A DNA stretch of 64,000 bases, from contig CAWBDS010000002.1 in NCBI GenBank assembly GCA_963787645.1, positions 186,001 through 250,000 of the forward strand, given 5' to 3'. Made by a program: the position numbers and the translations under genes. The notes under the pieces are model-generated. The model did not search any database. It was given only the letters and a program-made list of their open reading frames with translations, and was not told the origin of the DNA. Of this stretch, positions 35,610 through 44,415 are shown piece by piece (position 1 is the stretch's first letter; each line of letters starts with the position of its first letter). Source of the stretch: Palsa-504 sp963787645. GTDB taxonomy: Bacteria; Actinomycetota; Actinomycetes; Streptosporangiales; Streptosporangiaceae.

Positions 35610-36863
35610 TCAAGCCGCCTCCGGTTTTGGGTCGGCGAGAACCCGTTGGAGGGCCTTGTGGCGGGCTGGGTCGTAGGCGACTCCGTTTTGCCGGCAGTGC
35701 CGGATGACGTACAGCCAGGCGCGGGCGAGGATGCGGACGGCGTGCGGGTGGTCGTGGCCGCGGGCGATGGCCTGGTCGTAGAGCTGGGCGGCCCAGGGGC
35801 TGGCGTGGCGGGTGTCGCCGGCGAAGTCGGTGACGGCGTCGCGGAGCTGCTTGTCGCAGGACCAGCGGAACCCGACGGCGCGGATCTTGCCGGACTGGCG
35901 GGTGGACGGGGCGACCCCGGCCAGGCAGGCCAGCGGCTCGGGGGTCGGGAAGCGGGCGCGGCAGTCGCTGATCTCGGCGAGCAGGCGGGCGGCGCGGACG
36001 CGGCCGGAGCGGGGCAGGCTGGTGAAGATGTGCTGGTCGGCGTGCAGGGCGAGCTGCTCGCTGATCTGGGCGGTCAGTGCCTTGATCTGCTCGTTGAGGG
36101 TGACCAGGACGGCCAGCAGGGCGCGGGTGACGTGCGCCTCGGCGGTGCCGTGCTCCCCGGCCGCACCGCGCGGGGCGGCGGTGAGGCGGGCGTGCAGCAC
36201 GGCGGGGTCGGCTCTGCCGCTGTAGCCGGCGCTGGCCAGCCAGGCGGCCATGCGCTTAGGCGAGAGCCAGCCGGCCCGGTCCTGGCAGTCGAAGCGGGCC
36301 AGGAACGCCAGGCTGACCGGGGAGTCGAGGTCGGCGAAGAGCCCGGCAACGCCGGGGTAGACCCGCTTGAGGTGCTCGCGGAGCTGGTTGGCGACGCCGA
36401 CGCGGTGGCCGACGAGGTCCTTGCGGGCCCGGCAGGCGCGGCGCAGGGCGAGGGTCGCCGGCTGGTCCGGGATGAGGGGGCGGAGCCGGGCGCGGCCGGT
36501 GCGCAGCGTGCCGGCCAGGACGAAGGCGTCGAACCGGTCGTCCTTGTTGCCGGCCGAGCCGTAGCGGCCGCGCAGGTTCTTGACCTGGTTCGGGCTGATC
36601 ACCACCACGGTGATCCCGGCTTCGAGCAGCGTCTCGACGACCGGGCCGTCCGGGCGCTCGATCGCGGCCTCGCAGACGCCGCGCGTGCCGGGCATGCCGG
36701 TCAGGGCACGCAGGCCCGCAGCGCTGTGCTCGATCACGCACCGGTGGACCTCACGGCCGCGGGCATCGACGACCGCGACCGCGTGATCATCACGCGCCCA
36801 GTCGATACCGCAGGTCAGCCCGTTCGGCGGTTCCTCCGGCAAGGCAGATGGGGCAGACTTCAT
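35610..36863 (-). CDS. IS110-family transposase (DEDD recombinase)
   Basis: 417 residues from the ATG at 36863 behind GAGGAGG; a longer open frame upstream is non-coding. The RuvC-like DEDD start is GIDWARDDHAVAV, with the Asp pair in NKDDRFDAFVLAG. The C-terminal transposase_20 domain has the catalytic Ser in GVAPSTRQSGK. The family recombines DNA with the help of a bridge RNA from the element. It looks full length. Confidence 0.93.
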   Translation of the reverse strand: MKSAPSALPEEPPNGLTCGIDWARDDHAVAVVDARGREVHRCVIEHSAAGLRALTGMPGTRGVCEAAIERPDGPVVETLLEAGITVVVISPNQVKNLRGRYGSAGNKDDRFDAFVLAGTLRTGRARLRPLIPDQPATLALRRACRARKDLVGHRVGVANQLREHLKRVYPGVAGLFADLDSPVSLAFLARFDCQDRAGWLSPKRMAAWLASAGYSGRADPAVLHARLTAAPRGAAGEHGTAEAHVTRALLAVLVTLNEQIKALTAQISEQLALHADQHIFTSLPRSGRVRAARLLAEISDCRARFPTPEPLACLAGVAPSTRQSGKIRAVGFRWSCDKQLRDAVTDFAGDTRHASPWAAQLYDQAIARGHDHPHAVRILARAWLYVIRHCRQNGVAYDPARHKALQRVLADPKPEAA

Positions 36864-37100
36864 GACAGCCTCCTCGCTGCTGATCCCAGTGGGGAGGCAC
36901 CCTTGTCTGGGTGCCGGGACGTGACTGCCGCATCGCTCACTGATCGGCGCTCGGCGGCGCACAGCCCTGTCGACGGCCGGCACGCCCCGGAAACCGCCAG
37001 GCCCCGCATAACTCACGACGGACGTCCACAGCGTCATGCGAGCAGGGCGGTGGCCTGGCACCTCGGGTGCATCAGTGGTCCATCTCGAACCACTGACATA
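36864..37100 (-). ncRNA. Candidate IS110 bridge-RNA region
   Basis: The non-coding DNA before the transposase folds well. It has a 7-bp hairpin GGCACCC/GGGTGCC with a 6-nt loop (36896-36915) and an 8-bp hairpin TCAGTGGT/ACCACTGA (37072-37096). IS110 elements express the bridge RNA from this side. The exact RNA ends and guide loops cannot be assigned by eye. Confidence 0.4.
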
Positions 37101-37114
37101 AGGATGGTGCACCA

Positions 37115-37174
37115 GTGAGCAGCGACATGAGCGGTGACGTGAATAGCGATATGAGTGATGCGATGAGCGGGCCC
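37115..37174 (+). repeat. Degenerate 12-nt repeats carrying five start-like codons
   Basis: The first 17 codons read M-S-S-D, M-S-G-D, V-N-S-D, M-S-D-A, M-S-G-P. Each 12-nt unit starts with ATG or GTG in the same frame, so translation could begin at several points. Confidence 0.6.
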
Positions 37175-38083
37175 CGCATCGCGGTCGGACCCGAGCCCGC
37201 GGCCTGGGCCGCCGAGGCGATCCGCCGCGGCGGCGGGCAGCCCGTCCCGCTGGATCAAGATCCGGCCGGCCTGGTCTGGACCGACGGCGGGGCCATGGAG
37301 GCCCTGGGCGCGGCGCTGGCCACCCGGCCGAAGATCTCCTGGGTTCAGCTCCCGCAGGCCGGGGTGGAGCGTGCCTTCCAGGCCGGGGTCGTCGACCCTG
37401 GGCGGCGGTGGACCTCGGCCAAGGGCGCCTACGCCAACCCGGTCGCCGAGCACGCCCTCGCGCTGATCCTGGCCGGATTGCGCCTGCTGAAGATCCGGGC
37501 CCGCGCCCGGTCCTGGGGTCAGCCGGCCGGCGAGAGCCTGTTCGGCCAGCCGGTCACCGTGGTCGGCGCGGGCGGCATCGCCACCGTGCTGATGCGCCTG
37601 CTCGAGCCGTTCCGCACCCCGGTGACCGTCGTCCGCCGCCAGCCCGGGCCGGTGCCCGGGGCCGCCCGGACCCTGAGCGTGGACCGGCTGACCGAAGCCC
37701 TGCCCGGCGCGCGGGCGGTCGTGCTCACCGTCGCCCTCACCCCGCAGACCCGGGGCCTGATCGGCCCGGCCGAGCTGGCCGCCATGGCGCCGGACGCCTG
37801 GCTGGTCAACGTGGCCCGTGGCGGCGTGATCGACACGGCCGCCCTCACCGCCGCCCTGCGAGCGGGCCAGATCGGCGGCGCGGCCCTGGACGTGACCGAC
37901 CCCGAGCCGCTGCCGGACGGCCACCCCCTGTGGGACCTGGACAACTGCCTCATCACCCCGCATACCGCGGACACCGAGGAGATGACCCAGCCTCTCCTGG
38001 CCGGCCGCATCGCAGAGAACGTCCGCCGCCTAGCCGCCGGCCAAGACCTCATCGGCCTGCTCGACCCCGACCTCGGCTACTGA
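37115..38083 (+). CDS. D-isomer-specific 2-hydroxyacid dehydrogenase
   Basis: 322 residues from GTG 37115; the conserved protein begins at the ATG at 37163 (MSGPRIAVG), which may be the real start. NAD-binding VVGAGGIATVL (about 150) and catalytic Arg (VARGGVID), Glu (DVTDPEPLP) and His (ITPHTAD) are all present. It probably interconverts a hydroxy- and keto-acid such as glycerate/hydroxypyruvate, fitting the kinase upstream. The IS110 element separates it from the promoter of the operon. Confidence 0.88.
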   Translation: MSSDMSGDVNSDMSDAMSGPRIAVGPEPAAWAAEAIRRGGGQPVPLDQDPAGLVWTDGGAMEALGAALATRPKISWVQLPQAGVERAFQAGVVDPGRRWTSAKGAYANPVAEHALALILAGLRLLKIRARARSWGQPAGESLFGQPVTVVGAGGIATVLMRLLEPFRTPVTVVRRQPGPVPGAARTLSVDRLTEALPGARAVVLTVALTPQTRGLIGPAELAAMAPDAWLVNVARGGVIDTAALTAALRAGQIGGAALDVTDPEPLPDGHPLWDLDNCLITPHTADTEEMTQPLLAGRIAENVRRLAAGQDLIGLLDPDLGY

Positions 38084-38183
38084 GCCCACGTCCCACTTCC
38101 CGCCCCAAAATCACAATCCGCGCACCCGCCACCCCCAACCGACCGCGGCACGCTGACCGGCCCGCGCCACTCACCCGCGCCAC

Positions 38184-39623
38184 TCACCCCGCCACCGCGG
38201 CGGCGATGGCGGCGGCCGCGCCCGCCGCCTGGGTCTCGGGCAGCAGCGCGTAACCGCAGACCAGCGCCCGCCGGTCCAGCGGCGACGTGCTGAACTGGCT
38301 CAGCACGTCCACGGCCAGTCCCGCCGCCGCCAAACGCTGCTGCACAGCAACCTCGTCGACCCCGCGCGGCAGGCCGGCAACCAGGTGCAGCCCGGCGTCG
38401 ACGCCCGAGATCCGCAGCTGTGGCGCGCGCTCAAAAAGCCCGGCGATGAGCGCGTGGCGCCGTGCCGCGTAGGTCCGCGCCGCCCGGGCCAGGTGAGTGG
38501 CCAGGTGCCCGGACGCGATGAAGTGGGCCAGCGCATCCCCGCTCGGCGCGCTGATCCGCTCGTCGGTGGCCATTAGCGCATCTCGGACCGGTTGGCGCAG
38601 ATCCGGCGGCACGATCAGCCAGGCCACCCGGAGCCCCGGGGACAGCATCTTCGACGCGGTGCCCAGATAGGCCACCACCTCGGGGCCGCCGGTCATGCTG
38701 TGCAGCGCGGGCAACCCGCGCACGTCGTAGCGGAACTCCCCGTCATAGTCGTCCTCGATCACCACCGCGCCTGCCCGGCGGGCCCAGCCGATCAGGGCCG
38801 CACGCCGGGCCGCGGACAGCCGCGCGCCGAGCGGGAACTGATGGGCTGGCGTGGTGTACACGGCCGCGTCACCCGCGGCCAGTGCACCCGGATCCAGGCC
38901 GTCCTCGTCGACCGGGACCGGCCGGATACGGGCGCCCGCCGACTCCAGCGCGCGCCGCCCTTCCACGTACCCCGGCTGCTCGAAGGCCACCGAGCGCCCG
39001 CCCAGCCCGGCCGCCACCGTCAGCGCGCGCAGCCCCGCCGACACTCCCGGCACCAAGATGATGTCCGCCGGATCGACGGCGACGCCCCGCGCCCGCCGCA
39101 CATGCACGGCCAGTGCCTCCCGCAGCGCCCCATGCGGCAAAGGCCCAGCCAACGGACCAGACAAAAGCCCGGTAGGCGGTGGCAGTTGCCCCGCCGCCGC
39201 CCGCCACGCCGCCCGCCAGTGATCGGCCGCGATCAGCCCGGTATCCGGATACCCCGGCAGCAGGTCCCACCGCGGCCCAGCCGGAGCCGTAAACAGCGAG
39301 CCAACCACGGAACGCGACGGCAAGACGTGCGAGGACACCCCGGCCCGGGCGGCCAGATCGGCGCCCGGCGACACCACGGTGGACGAGCCGCCCACCGCGT
39401 GCACGAACCCGGCCGCGGCCAGTTCGTCGTACGCGGCCAGCACCGCGGTCCGCGAGATGCCCAGCTCGGCCGCGAGCGCCCGGGTAGCGGGGAGCGTGTC
39501 ACCCGGCCGCAGGTGCCCATTGCGCAGCAGGTCGATCAGCGCGTCCGCCACGCGGTGCCGCAGCGGCGCCCCAGAGGCCGCCAAAGAAAGCGGCAGTGAA
39601 ACCGGGTGAGCATGGCGAGTCAT
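38184..39623 (-). CDS. MocR-type GntR/aminotransferase regulator
   Basis: 479 residues from the ATG at 39623. A GntR winged helix (LRPGDTLPATRALAAELGIS, AVLAAYDELAAAGFV) is fused to a fold-type I aminotransferase domain with VIEDDYDGEFRY and the PLP-binding Lys in LGTASKMLSPGLRV. MocR proteins sense PLP and often control vitamin B6 genes. The divergent neighbour is a PNPOx-like flavoprotein, which supports a B6-related target. Confidence 0.93.
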   Translation of the reverse strand: MTRHAHPVSLPLSLAASGAPLRHRVADALIDLLRNGHLRPGDTLPATRALAAELGISRTAVLAAYDELAAAGFVHAVGGSSTVVSPGADLAARAGVSSHVLPSRSVVGSLFTAPAGPRWDLLPGYPDTGLIAADHWRAAWRAAAGQLPPPTGLLSGPLAGPLPHGALREALAVHVRRARGVAVDPADIILVPGVSAGLRALTVAAGLGGRSVAFEQPGYVEGRRALESAGARIRPVPVDEDGLDPGALAAGDAAVYTTPAHQFPLGARLSAARRAALIGWARRAGAVVIEDDYDGEFRYDVRGLPALHSMTGGPEVVAYLGTASKMLSPGLRVAWLIVPPDLRQPVRDALMATDERISAPSGDALAHFIASGHLATHLARAARTYAARRHALIAGLFERAPQLRISGVDAGLHLVAGLPRGVDEVAVQQRLAAAGLAVDVLSQFSTSPLDRRALVCGYALLPETQAAGAAAAIAAAVAG

Positions 39624-39702
39624 ACGACGCACCATACTGGTTCGGGAAGAAAGCCGATTCTGGCTCTCGGAACGAGCCGCTAAGACCGGTAGCGTCGCTG
39701 AC

Positions 39703-40368
39703 ATGACGAACACCACCCTGACCCGCATGCATGACCGCGCGTTCACCGACCGGGCCGAACTGGACCGCCTGCTCGACAACACGGTCCTGTGCCACATCGG
39801 CATGGTGGACGACACCGGCAGCGCCGTGGTGATCCCCACCGCCATCGCCCGCGACGGCGACCGCATCCTGGTCCACGGCTCGACCGGGTCGGGCTGGATG
39901 CGCCGGGCCGCCGCGGGTGCTCAGGTGTGCGTGACCGTCACCGACCTGAACGGCGTCATCGTCGCCCGGTCCAGCTTCGAGAGTTCGTTCCGCTACCGCA
40001 GCGCGGTGCTGTTCGGCACGTTCACCCGACTCCCAGACGCCGAACTCCCGTCAGCCCTCGACGTCATCATCGACCACCTGCTGCCCGGCCGGCGCGCCGA
40101 GATCCGCGCCACGCGCCGGCGCGAGCAGGCGGCCACTATGGTGCTGGCCATGCCGATCCAGGACTGGTCGCTGAAGATCTCCGGCGACTGGCCCACCGAC
40201 CCCCCCAAGGACGTCGCGGGCGACACCTGGGCCGGCGTCGTTCCCTTCCGCATCCAGTACGGCGACCCGCTGCCCGCCCCCGACCTGCGCGCGGGCATCC
40301 CGGTTCCCCCGTCGGTCCGCACCCTCACGAGAGGATCAGATCATGTCCTGGCCCAAGCTCACCGGTGA
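39703..40368 (+). CDS. PNPOx-like FMN-binding split-barrel protein
   Basis: 221 residues, ATG 39703, divergent from MocR. The split-barrel start LLDNTVLCHIGMVDDTG, VHGSTGSGWMRRAA and VTDLNGVIVAR match the pyridoxamine 5'-phosphate oxidase-like nitroreductase/flavin group. The C-terminal part SLKISGDWPTDP fits that family too. It overlaps the following cupin gene by 26 nt. Likely target of MocR. Confidence 0.88.
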   Translation: MTNTTLTRMHDRAFTDRAELDRLLDNTVLCHIGMVDDTGSAVVIPTAIARDGDRILVHGSTGSGWMRRAAAGAQVCVTVTDLNGVIVARSSFESSFRYRSAVLFGTFTRLPDAELPSALDVIIDHLLPGRRAEIRATRRREQAATMVLAMPIQDWSLKISGDWPTDPPKDVAGDTWAGVVPFRIQYGDPLPAPDLRAGIPVPPSVRTLTRGSDHVLAQAHR

Positions 40369-40825
40369 AATCAGCGCCCGTTACCGTCCGGTCGGCGGGG
40401 TGCCGGAGCTTACCTATCCATCGGGCACCCACATCCGCTTCGTCGCCCCCGGGTCGGCCACCGACGGCCAGTACGGCCTGTTCGAGTGGAACATGTCGGG
40501 CCCGCCCGGCGGTGCCGACCCGCACTTCCACACCACGTTCTCCGAATCCTTCTACATCACCTCCGGCACCGTGCGCCTGTACGACGGGCAGCGCTGGATC
40601 GACGCGACCCAGGGCGAGTTCGTCTTCGTTCCGGCCCGCGGCATTCACGCGTTCAACAATGCGAGCGGCGCACCGGCCTCGATGCTGATCCTGTTCGCAC
40701 CCGGCCCGCCCCGCGAGAAGTACTTCACCGAACTGGCCGAAATCCGCGCGTCCGGCCGGGTTCTGACCGACGAGGAGCGGCTCGAGCTGTGGGCCCGCCA
40801 CGACCAGTACCCCGTCCGGGACTGA
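40343..40825 (+). CDS. Cupin-domain protein
   Basis: 160 residues, ATG 40343 after GAGAGGA. A single cupin barrel is clear: motif 1 PHFHTTFSESFYITSGTVRL with His-x-His and Glu metal ligands, motif 2 PARGIHAFNNASG. Function unknown; it may bind or isomerise a small metabolite. Translation is coupled to the PNPOx-like gene. Confidence 0.88.
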   Translation: MSWPKLTGEISARYRPVGGVPELTYPSGTHIRFVAPGSATDGQYGLFEWNMSGPPGGADPHFHTTFSESFYITSGTVRLYDGQRWIDATQGEFVFVPARGIHAFNNASGAPASMLILFAPGPPREKYFTELAEIRASGRVLTDEERLELWARHDQYPVRD

Positions 40826-40877
40826 TCCGTTACCAAGGCCGTTGAACCGCCGGTCCTCACGCTACGTGGTGACGGGT

Positions 40878-41712
40878 ATGGGGAGCATGAAGGGGACGTC
40901 ACTGCCCCGGCGGTCCTGGTCCGGGATCGCCGGGGCAGCACTGCTGATCGCCTCGGGCGCCATTCACCTGGACCTGTACCTGACCGGTTACCGGACTATA
41001 CCTACTATCGGACCGCTGTTCCTGCTCCAGGTGATCGCCGCGTTCGTGCTGGCCGTCGCGATCCCGCTCACCGGCAGCTGGCTGGTCGCCGCGGCCGGAG
41101 CCCTGTTCGCGGTGAGCACGCTGGGCGGCTACCTGCTGTCGCTGTGGGTGGGCCTGTTCGGTTTTACCGAGGTACGGACCACGGCCGGGATCGTGGCCGG
41201 GATCCTCGACGTCGCCGCCTTCGCGGCCCTGGCCGCGGCCGCCGCGCCCGGCCTGCCGCGCACGCTGAACCTCGGCCGCCCGGCTGCTGCCCGCGATCGG
41301 CGCCGCCTCGATCGTTGCCCTCGCGCTGCTGTTCGCGGCCGTGGCCACGCCCAAGACCCAGCCGGCGGTGACCGGCGCGGACGTCCTGAAGTCCCGGACC
41401 ATCGGCGGCGTGAACCTGCTCACCAACGCCAACGGCCTCACGCTGTACTGGTTCGCCCCGGACAGCGCGGGCAAGTCGGCGTGCTACGGCAGCTGCGCCG
41501 CCTACTGGCCCCCGGTGACCGGAACCCCGTCCGCCGGGCCCGGCGTCACCGGCACCCTCGGCACCATCAGCCGGACCGACGGCACCAAGCAGGCCACCTA
41601 CGACGGGCACCCGCTGTACACCTACATCGGCGACCACGCTCCGGGCACGGCTAGCGGCAACAACATCAACCTGAACGGCGGCCTGTGGCACGACGTGCCC
41701 ATCACGGGATAA
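40878..41712 (+). pseudogene. Membrane protein with C-terminal secreted-repeat (Lipoprotein_15) domain, one frameshift
   Basis: Four membrane helices (SWSGIAGAALLIASGAIHLD onward) lead to about 41280, where the frame shifts by one base. The correct frame continues with another helix (LLPAIGAASIVALALLFAAV) and an outer domain: LTNANGLTLYWFAPD, CYGSCAAYWPPV, YDGHPLYTYIGDHAPG. The latter is the PF03640-type repeat. The start is uncertain (40878 or 40887). The gene appears complete but for one indel. Confidence 0.75.
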
Positions 41713-41744
41713 TGGCCTGACCCCACCCGAGGAGGGTCAGCCAT
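41712..41744 (+). terminator. Hairpin after the membrane protein gene
   Basis: ATGGC-CTGACCC (41712-41723) pairs with GGGTCAGCCAT (41734-41744), one bulged C, followed by TTT. It also covers the ribosome site of the next gene (GGAGGG), so it could limit that gene's translation. Confidence 0.5.
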
Positions 41745-41748
41745 TTCC

Positions 41749-42489
41749 GTGCCATTCCCCGAGCCGACCACCCCGGCCGGCTCGCGCGCCGAGGTGTTCC
41801 TGCGCTACCTGGACTTCTTCCGGTCCCGCCTGATCGTCAAGCTGGAGTCGCTGCCCGAAGACGACCTGCGCCGCAGCAGGCTGCCGTCCGGCTGGACCCC
41901 GCTGGAGCTGCTCAAGCACCTGCGCTATGTCGAGCTGCGCTGGCTGGAGTGGGGCTTCGAGGGCCGTGCCTTCGAGGACCCGTGGGCCGACCACCAGGAC
42001 GGCCGCTGGCACGTCGGGCCCGACGAGACCCTGGCCAGCCTGCTGGCCGGCCTGACCGAACAGGCCGCCCGGACCCGCGCCATCGTCGGCGCCCGCGACC
42101 TGGACGAGGCCGGCCTGCCCGGCGATCGCTGGGACGGCGCCGATCCGGCCACCCTGGAACGGATCCTGTTCCACCTGCTCCAGGAGTACGCCCGGCACGT
42201 CGGCCACCTGGACGTCGTCGTCGAGCTCGCCACCGGCCAGGCCGGGGAGTTATTTTCTGCCGAACGGACCGTGGTGCGTGCGACCCGTCTCGCCCGAGGA
42301 GACCCGACGTGGACCTTCCCCGCGGTTTTACCATCCGCGAGAGCAGCCACCGCATCCATAACCCGTTCACCAGCGACAAGCTGGCCACCTTGGGCCAGGC
42401 GCTACGTATCGCGCCGGAGACGCGGATGCTCGACCTGGCCTGCGGGACCGGTGAGATGCTGTGCACCTGGGCCCGTGACCACCAGCTGA
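41749..42489 (+). CDS. DinB/DUF664-family protein (C-terminus extended)
   Basis: The frame gives 246 residues, but the DinB-like four-helix bundle ends near residue 170 (LFHLLQEYARHVGHLDVVVE, LATGQAGE). The family metal His residues appear (LLKHLRYVELRW, YARHVGHLD). The remaining 75 residues overlap the methyltransferase fragment and look like read-through, so the original stop is probably lost. Members are metal-dependent thiol transferases or of unknown role. Confidence 0.75.
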   Translation: MPFPEPTTPAGSRAEVFLRYLDFFRSRLIVKLESLPEDDLRRSRLPSGWTPLELLKHLRYVELRWLEWGFEGRAFEDPWADHQDGRWHVGPDETLASLLAGLTEQAARTRAIVGARDLDEAGLPGDRWDGADPATLERILFHLLQEYARHVGHLDVVVELATGQAGELFSAERTVVRATRLARGDPTWTFPAVLPSARAATASITRSPATSWPPWARRYVSRRRRGCSTWPAGPVRCCAPGPVTTS

Positions 42490-42727
42490 CCGGGACCGGG
42501 GTCGACATCAGCACGGTGTTCATCGGCGCCGGGAGCCTCCCGATCAGGCCGCCGTGCAGGGCTGCGACGCCATCGGCAGTGCCGACTTCCGGCCCCTGCC
42601 GGACCTGCTGCGGCAGGCGCGGCTGCTGGGCCAGCTGTGCGCCGAACTCGACACCGCGCCCGCACGACACGTCAGGTACCGGCGCGAATATCTCGGCTGG
42701 GGTGTCTATGCCCTGATGAACCGCTAG
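42309..42727 (+). pseudogene. SAM methyltransferase with internal deletion
   Basis: GTG 42309 with GAGGAG upstream. The N-terminus has the SAM motif (MLDLACGTGEML, TGTGVDIS). After about 75 residues the middle is missing and the frame changes; the last part (LLGQLCAELDTAPARHVRYR, EYLGWGVYALMNR) is the family C-terminus, ending at TAG 42725-42727. About half the usual protein is gone. Confidence 0.7.
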
Positions 42728-43551
42728 CCGGCCTTTTCCGCGACACACTGGTTGACGCACTCGCCCAGGCCCTCGATCCAGGTCCGCAGCACGTTGCCGG
42801 GCCGCAGGTAGACCGGCGGCTTGCGAGCGTTGCCCACCCCGCCGGGCGTGCCGGTGGCGATCAGGTCGCCTGGCCGCAACGTGACCGCCTGGCTGGCGTA
42901 GGCGACGATCTCCGCCGCGCCGAACAACAGGTCCGAAGTCCGTGACTGCTGCATGACCACGCCGTCGACCTCGCACCTGACCTCCAGGTCCGGTGCGCTC
43001 CCGACCTCGTCCGCGGTGACCAGGTAGGGACCGGCTGGCGTGGTCCGCTCGAACACCTTGCCCTGCAGCCACTGCAGGGTGCGCTCCTGCCAGTCGCGCA
43101 TCGACACGTCGTTGACCACCGTGTACCCGGCGATGGCCGCCTCGGCCTCGGCCGCAGTGGCCCGGTACACCGGGCGCCCGATGACCACGCCCAGCTCGAC
43201 CTCCCAGTCCACCTTCTCGCTCACCGAGGGCAGCACCAGGTCATCTCGCGCGCCGGTCAGGGTGTCAGCGAACTTGGCGAACAGCGTCGGGTACCGCGGC
43301 AGCTCCCGCCCGGTCTCCAGGATGTGCGCCCGGTAGTTCAGCCCCACGCAGATGATCTTGCCCGGCCGCGGCACGACCGGCGCGAAGTCCGCCTGCGCCG
43401 CGGGTACCGGCGCCGCGTCGGCCCGCGGCCGCCCGAGCCCACCCGCGGCGAGCACCTCGCCCACATCGGCGGCGTCCAGCGGGACCAGCACGTCCCCGTC
43501 CAGTTGCGCCGCGGTCGTCCCGTACTCAGTCCGGATAGTGGCCAGTCGCAT
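42724..43551 (-). CDS. Fumarylacetoacetate hydrolase-family protein
   Basis: 275 residues. The FAH core is intact: ICVGLNYRAHILETGRE, metal-binding Glu residues in VDWEVELGVVIG, VVNDVSMRDWQ and LRPGDLIATGTPGGVG. Members hydrolyse or decarboxylate beta-diketo or oxo acids in aromatic breakdown. It stands alone, convergent with the methyltransferase remnant by 4 nt. Confidence 0.92.
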   Translation of the reverse strand: MRLATIRTEYGTTAAQLDGDVLVPLDAADVGEVLAAGGLGRPRADAAPVPAAQADFAPVVPRPGKIICVGLNYRAHILETGRELPRYPTLFAKFADTLTGARDDLVLPSVSEKVDWEVELGVVIGRPVYRATAAEAEAAIAGYTVVNDVSMRDWQERTLQWLQGKVFERTTPAGPYLVTADEVGSAPDLEVRCEVDGVVMQQSRTSDLLFGAAEIVAYASQAVTLRPGDLIATGTPGGVGNARKPPVYLRPGNVLRTWIEGLGECVNQCVAEKAG

Positions 43552-43633
43552 AGCGCGACTCTAGCGCGCGCGCTTCAGTGGAACCGGACCGTCCCCGCCC
43601 GCGTCTGGTTGGTCAGGGATGCTGGAGGCAACC

Positions 43634-44415
43634 ATGCGAACCTGGCCTGCGGCCGCCGCGACGGCCGCGTTCGTGTTGCTCGCGGGCTGCGGCTCGGCGG
43701 CGGCGCCCGCCACCGACGCGGTCACCTTCACGCATCCGGCCACGGTCACCGCTTCGGTCAGTGGATTGCGCGACAAAGCGCTGGCGCTCGTCTGGCGGCT
43801 GGTCGATGAGCTACGCCCGCCACCGGGCACCCGCACGGTGCACCTGACCAAGCTGCCACCGCCGCTGACCAGCCCGCCGCCACCTGTGCCGGCCGGCTGG
43901 GTCCAAGTCCAGCGGACCCTTGAGGCCCCGGCGCAGCCCGAGTCCGCCTGGGCCGCACTGCTCGCCCGCACGCCGCTCAGGCAGTCCACCCCGGCCAACT
44001 TCAACCCTGGTTTGATCGGCAGCGCCAGCGCCGTCCTGCCCGCCCCGGAACCCGGCCTCGACGTAGCCGAATTCGGCATCTCGCTGGTCGGGCTGTCCCG
44101 CCAGACGATCCTCATCGTTTCTCCAAGCGCCCGGGGACGCGCACGTTTACCGCCCAGGCCGATATCGGTCGGCTGACGGCCATCATCAACGCGGGCATTC
44201 CCGCGCCCCAGGGGGCGGCGGGCGGGGGCCCCGCCGCGGTCGTGACCCTCGGCCCCTGCCCGCACGCCTACGACATCGCCGTGAATGGCAAGCAGCAGCC
44301 TCAGCTGTGGGACGACGGCAAGCTGCGCACGGTGGCGGCCGCCCTGATGGGACTGCGCGGGGTGATCTTATCCGCGGGCGTCAGGCCCACAGCCCGGTCA
44401 GCTGGGCCGGGCTGA
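43634..44415 (+). pseudogene. Lipoprotein of unknown function with one frameshift
   Basis: ATG 43634 behind CTGGAGG. The lipobox is VLLAGCG. A Pro-rich stretch follows, then near 44100 the coding frame changes and runs FTAQADIGRLTAIINAG, VTLGPCPHAYDIAVNG and LRTVAAALMGL to TGA 44413-44415. The tail resembles actinobacterial lipoproteins of unknown role. It overlaps the convergent dehydratase by 35 nt. Could be an indel error. Confidence 0.6.

Larger units (their letters stand above)
35599..37100 (-). mobile_element. IS110-family element inserted in the catabolic operon
   Basis: One transposase gene and about 240 nt of structured non-coding DNA on its 5' side fill the space between the glycerate kinase and the hydroxyacid dehydrogenase. 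IS110 elements have no long inverted repeats, so exact ends cannot be set by eye; they lie near 35600 and 37100. Confidence 0.75.

Noticed and set aside
36864..37112. Upstream extension of the IS110 transposase frame by 83 codons
   Set aside because: A strong ribosome site precedes the ATG at 36863, and the region has hairpins expected of the element's non-coding end.
38110..38190. Short direct repeats (GCGCCACTCACCC twice) after the hydroxyacid dehydrogenase
   Set aside because: Only two short copies in C-rich intergenic DNA; no array or hairpin of note.
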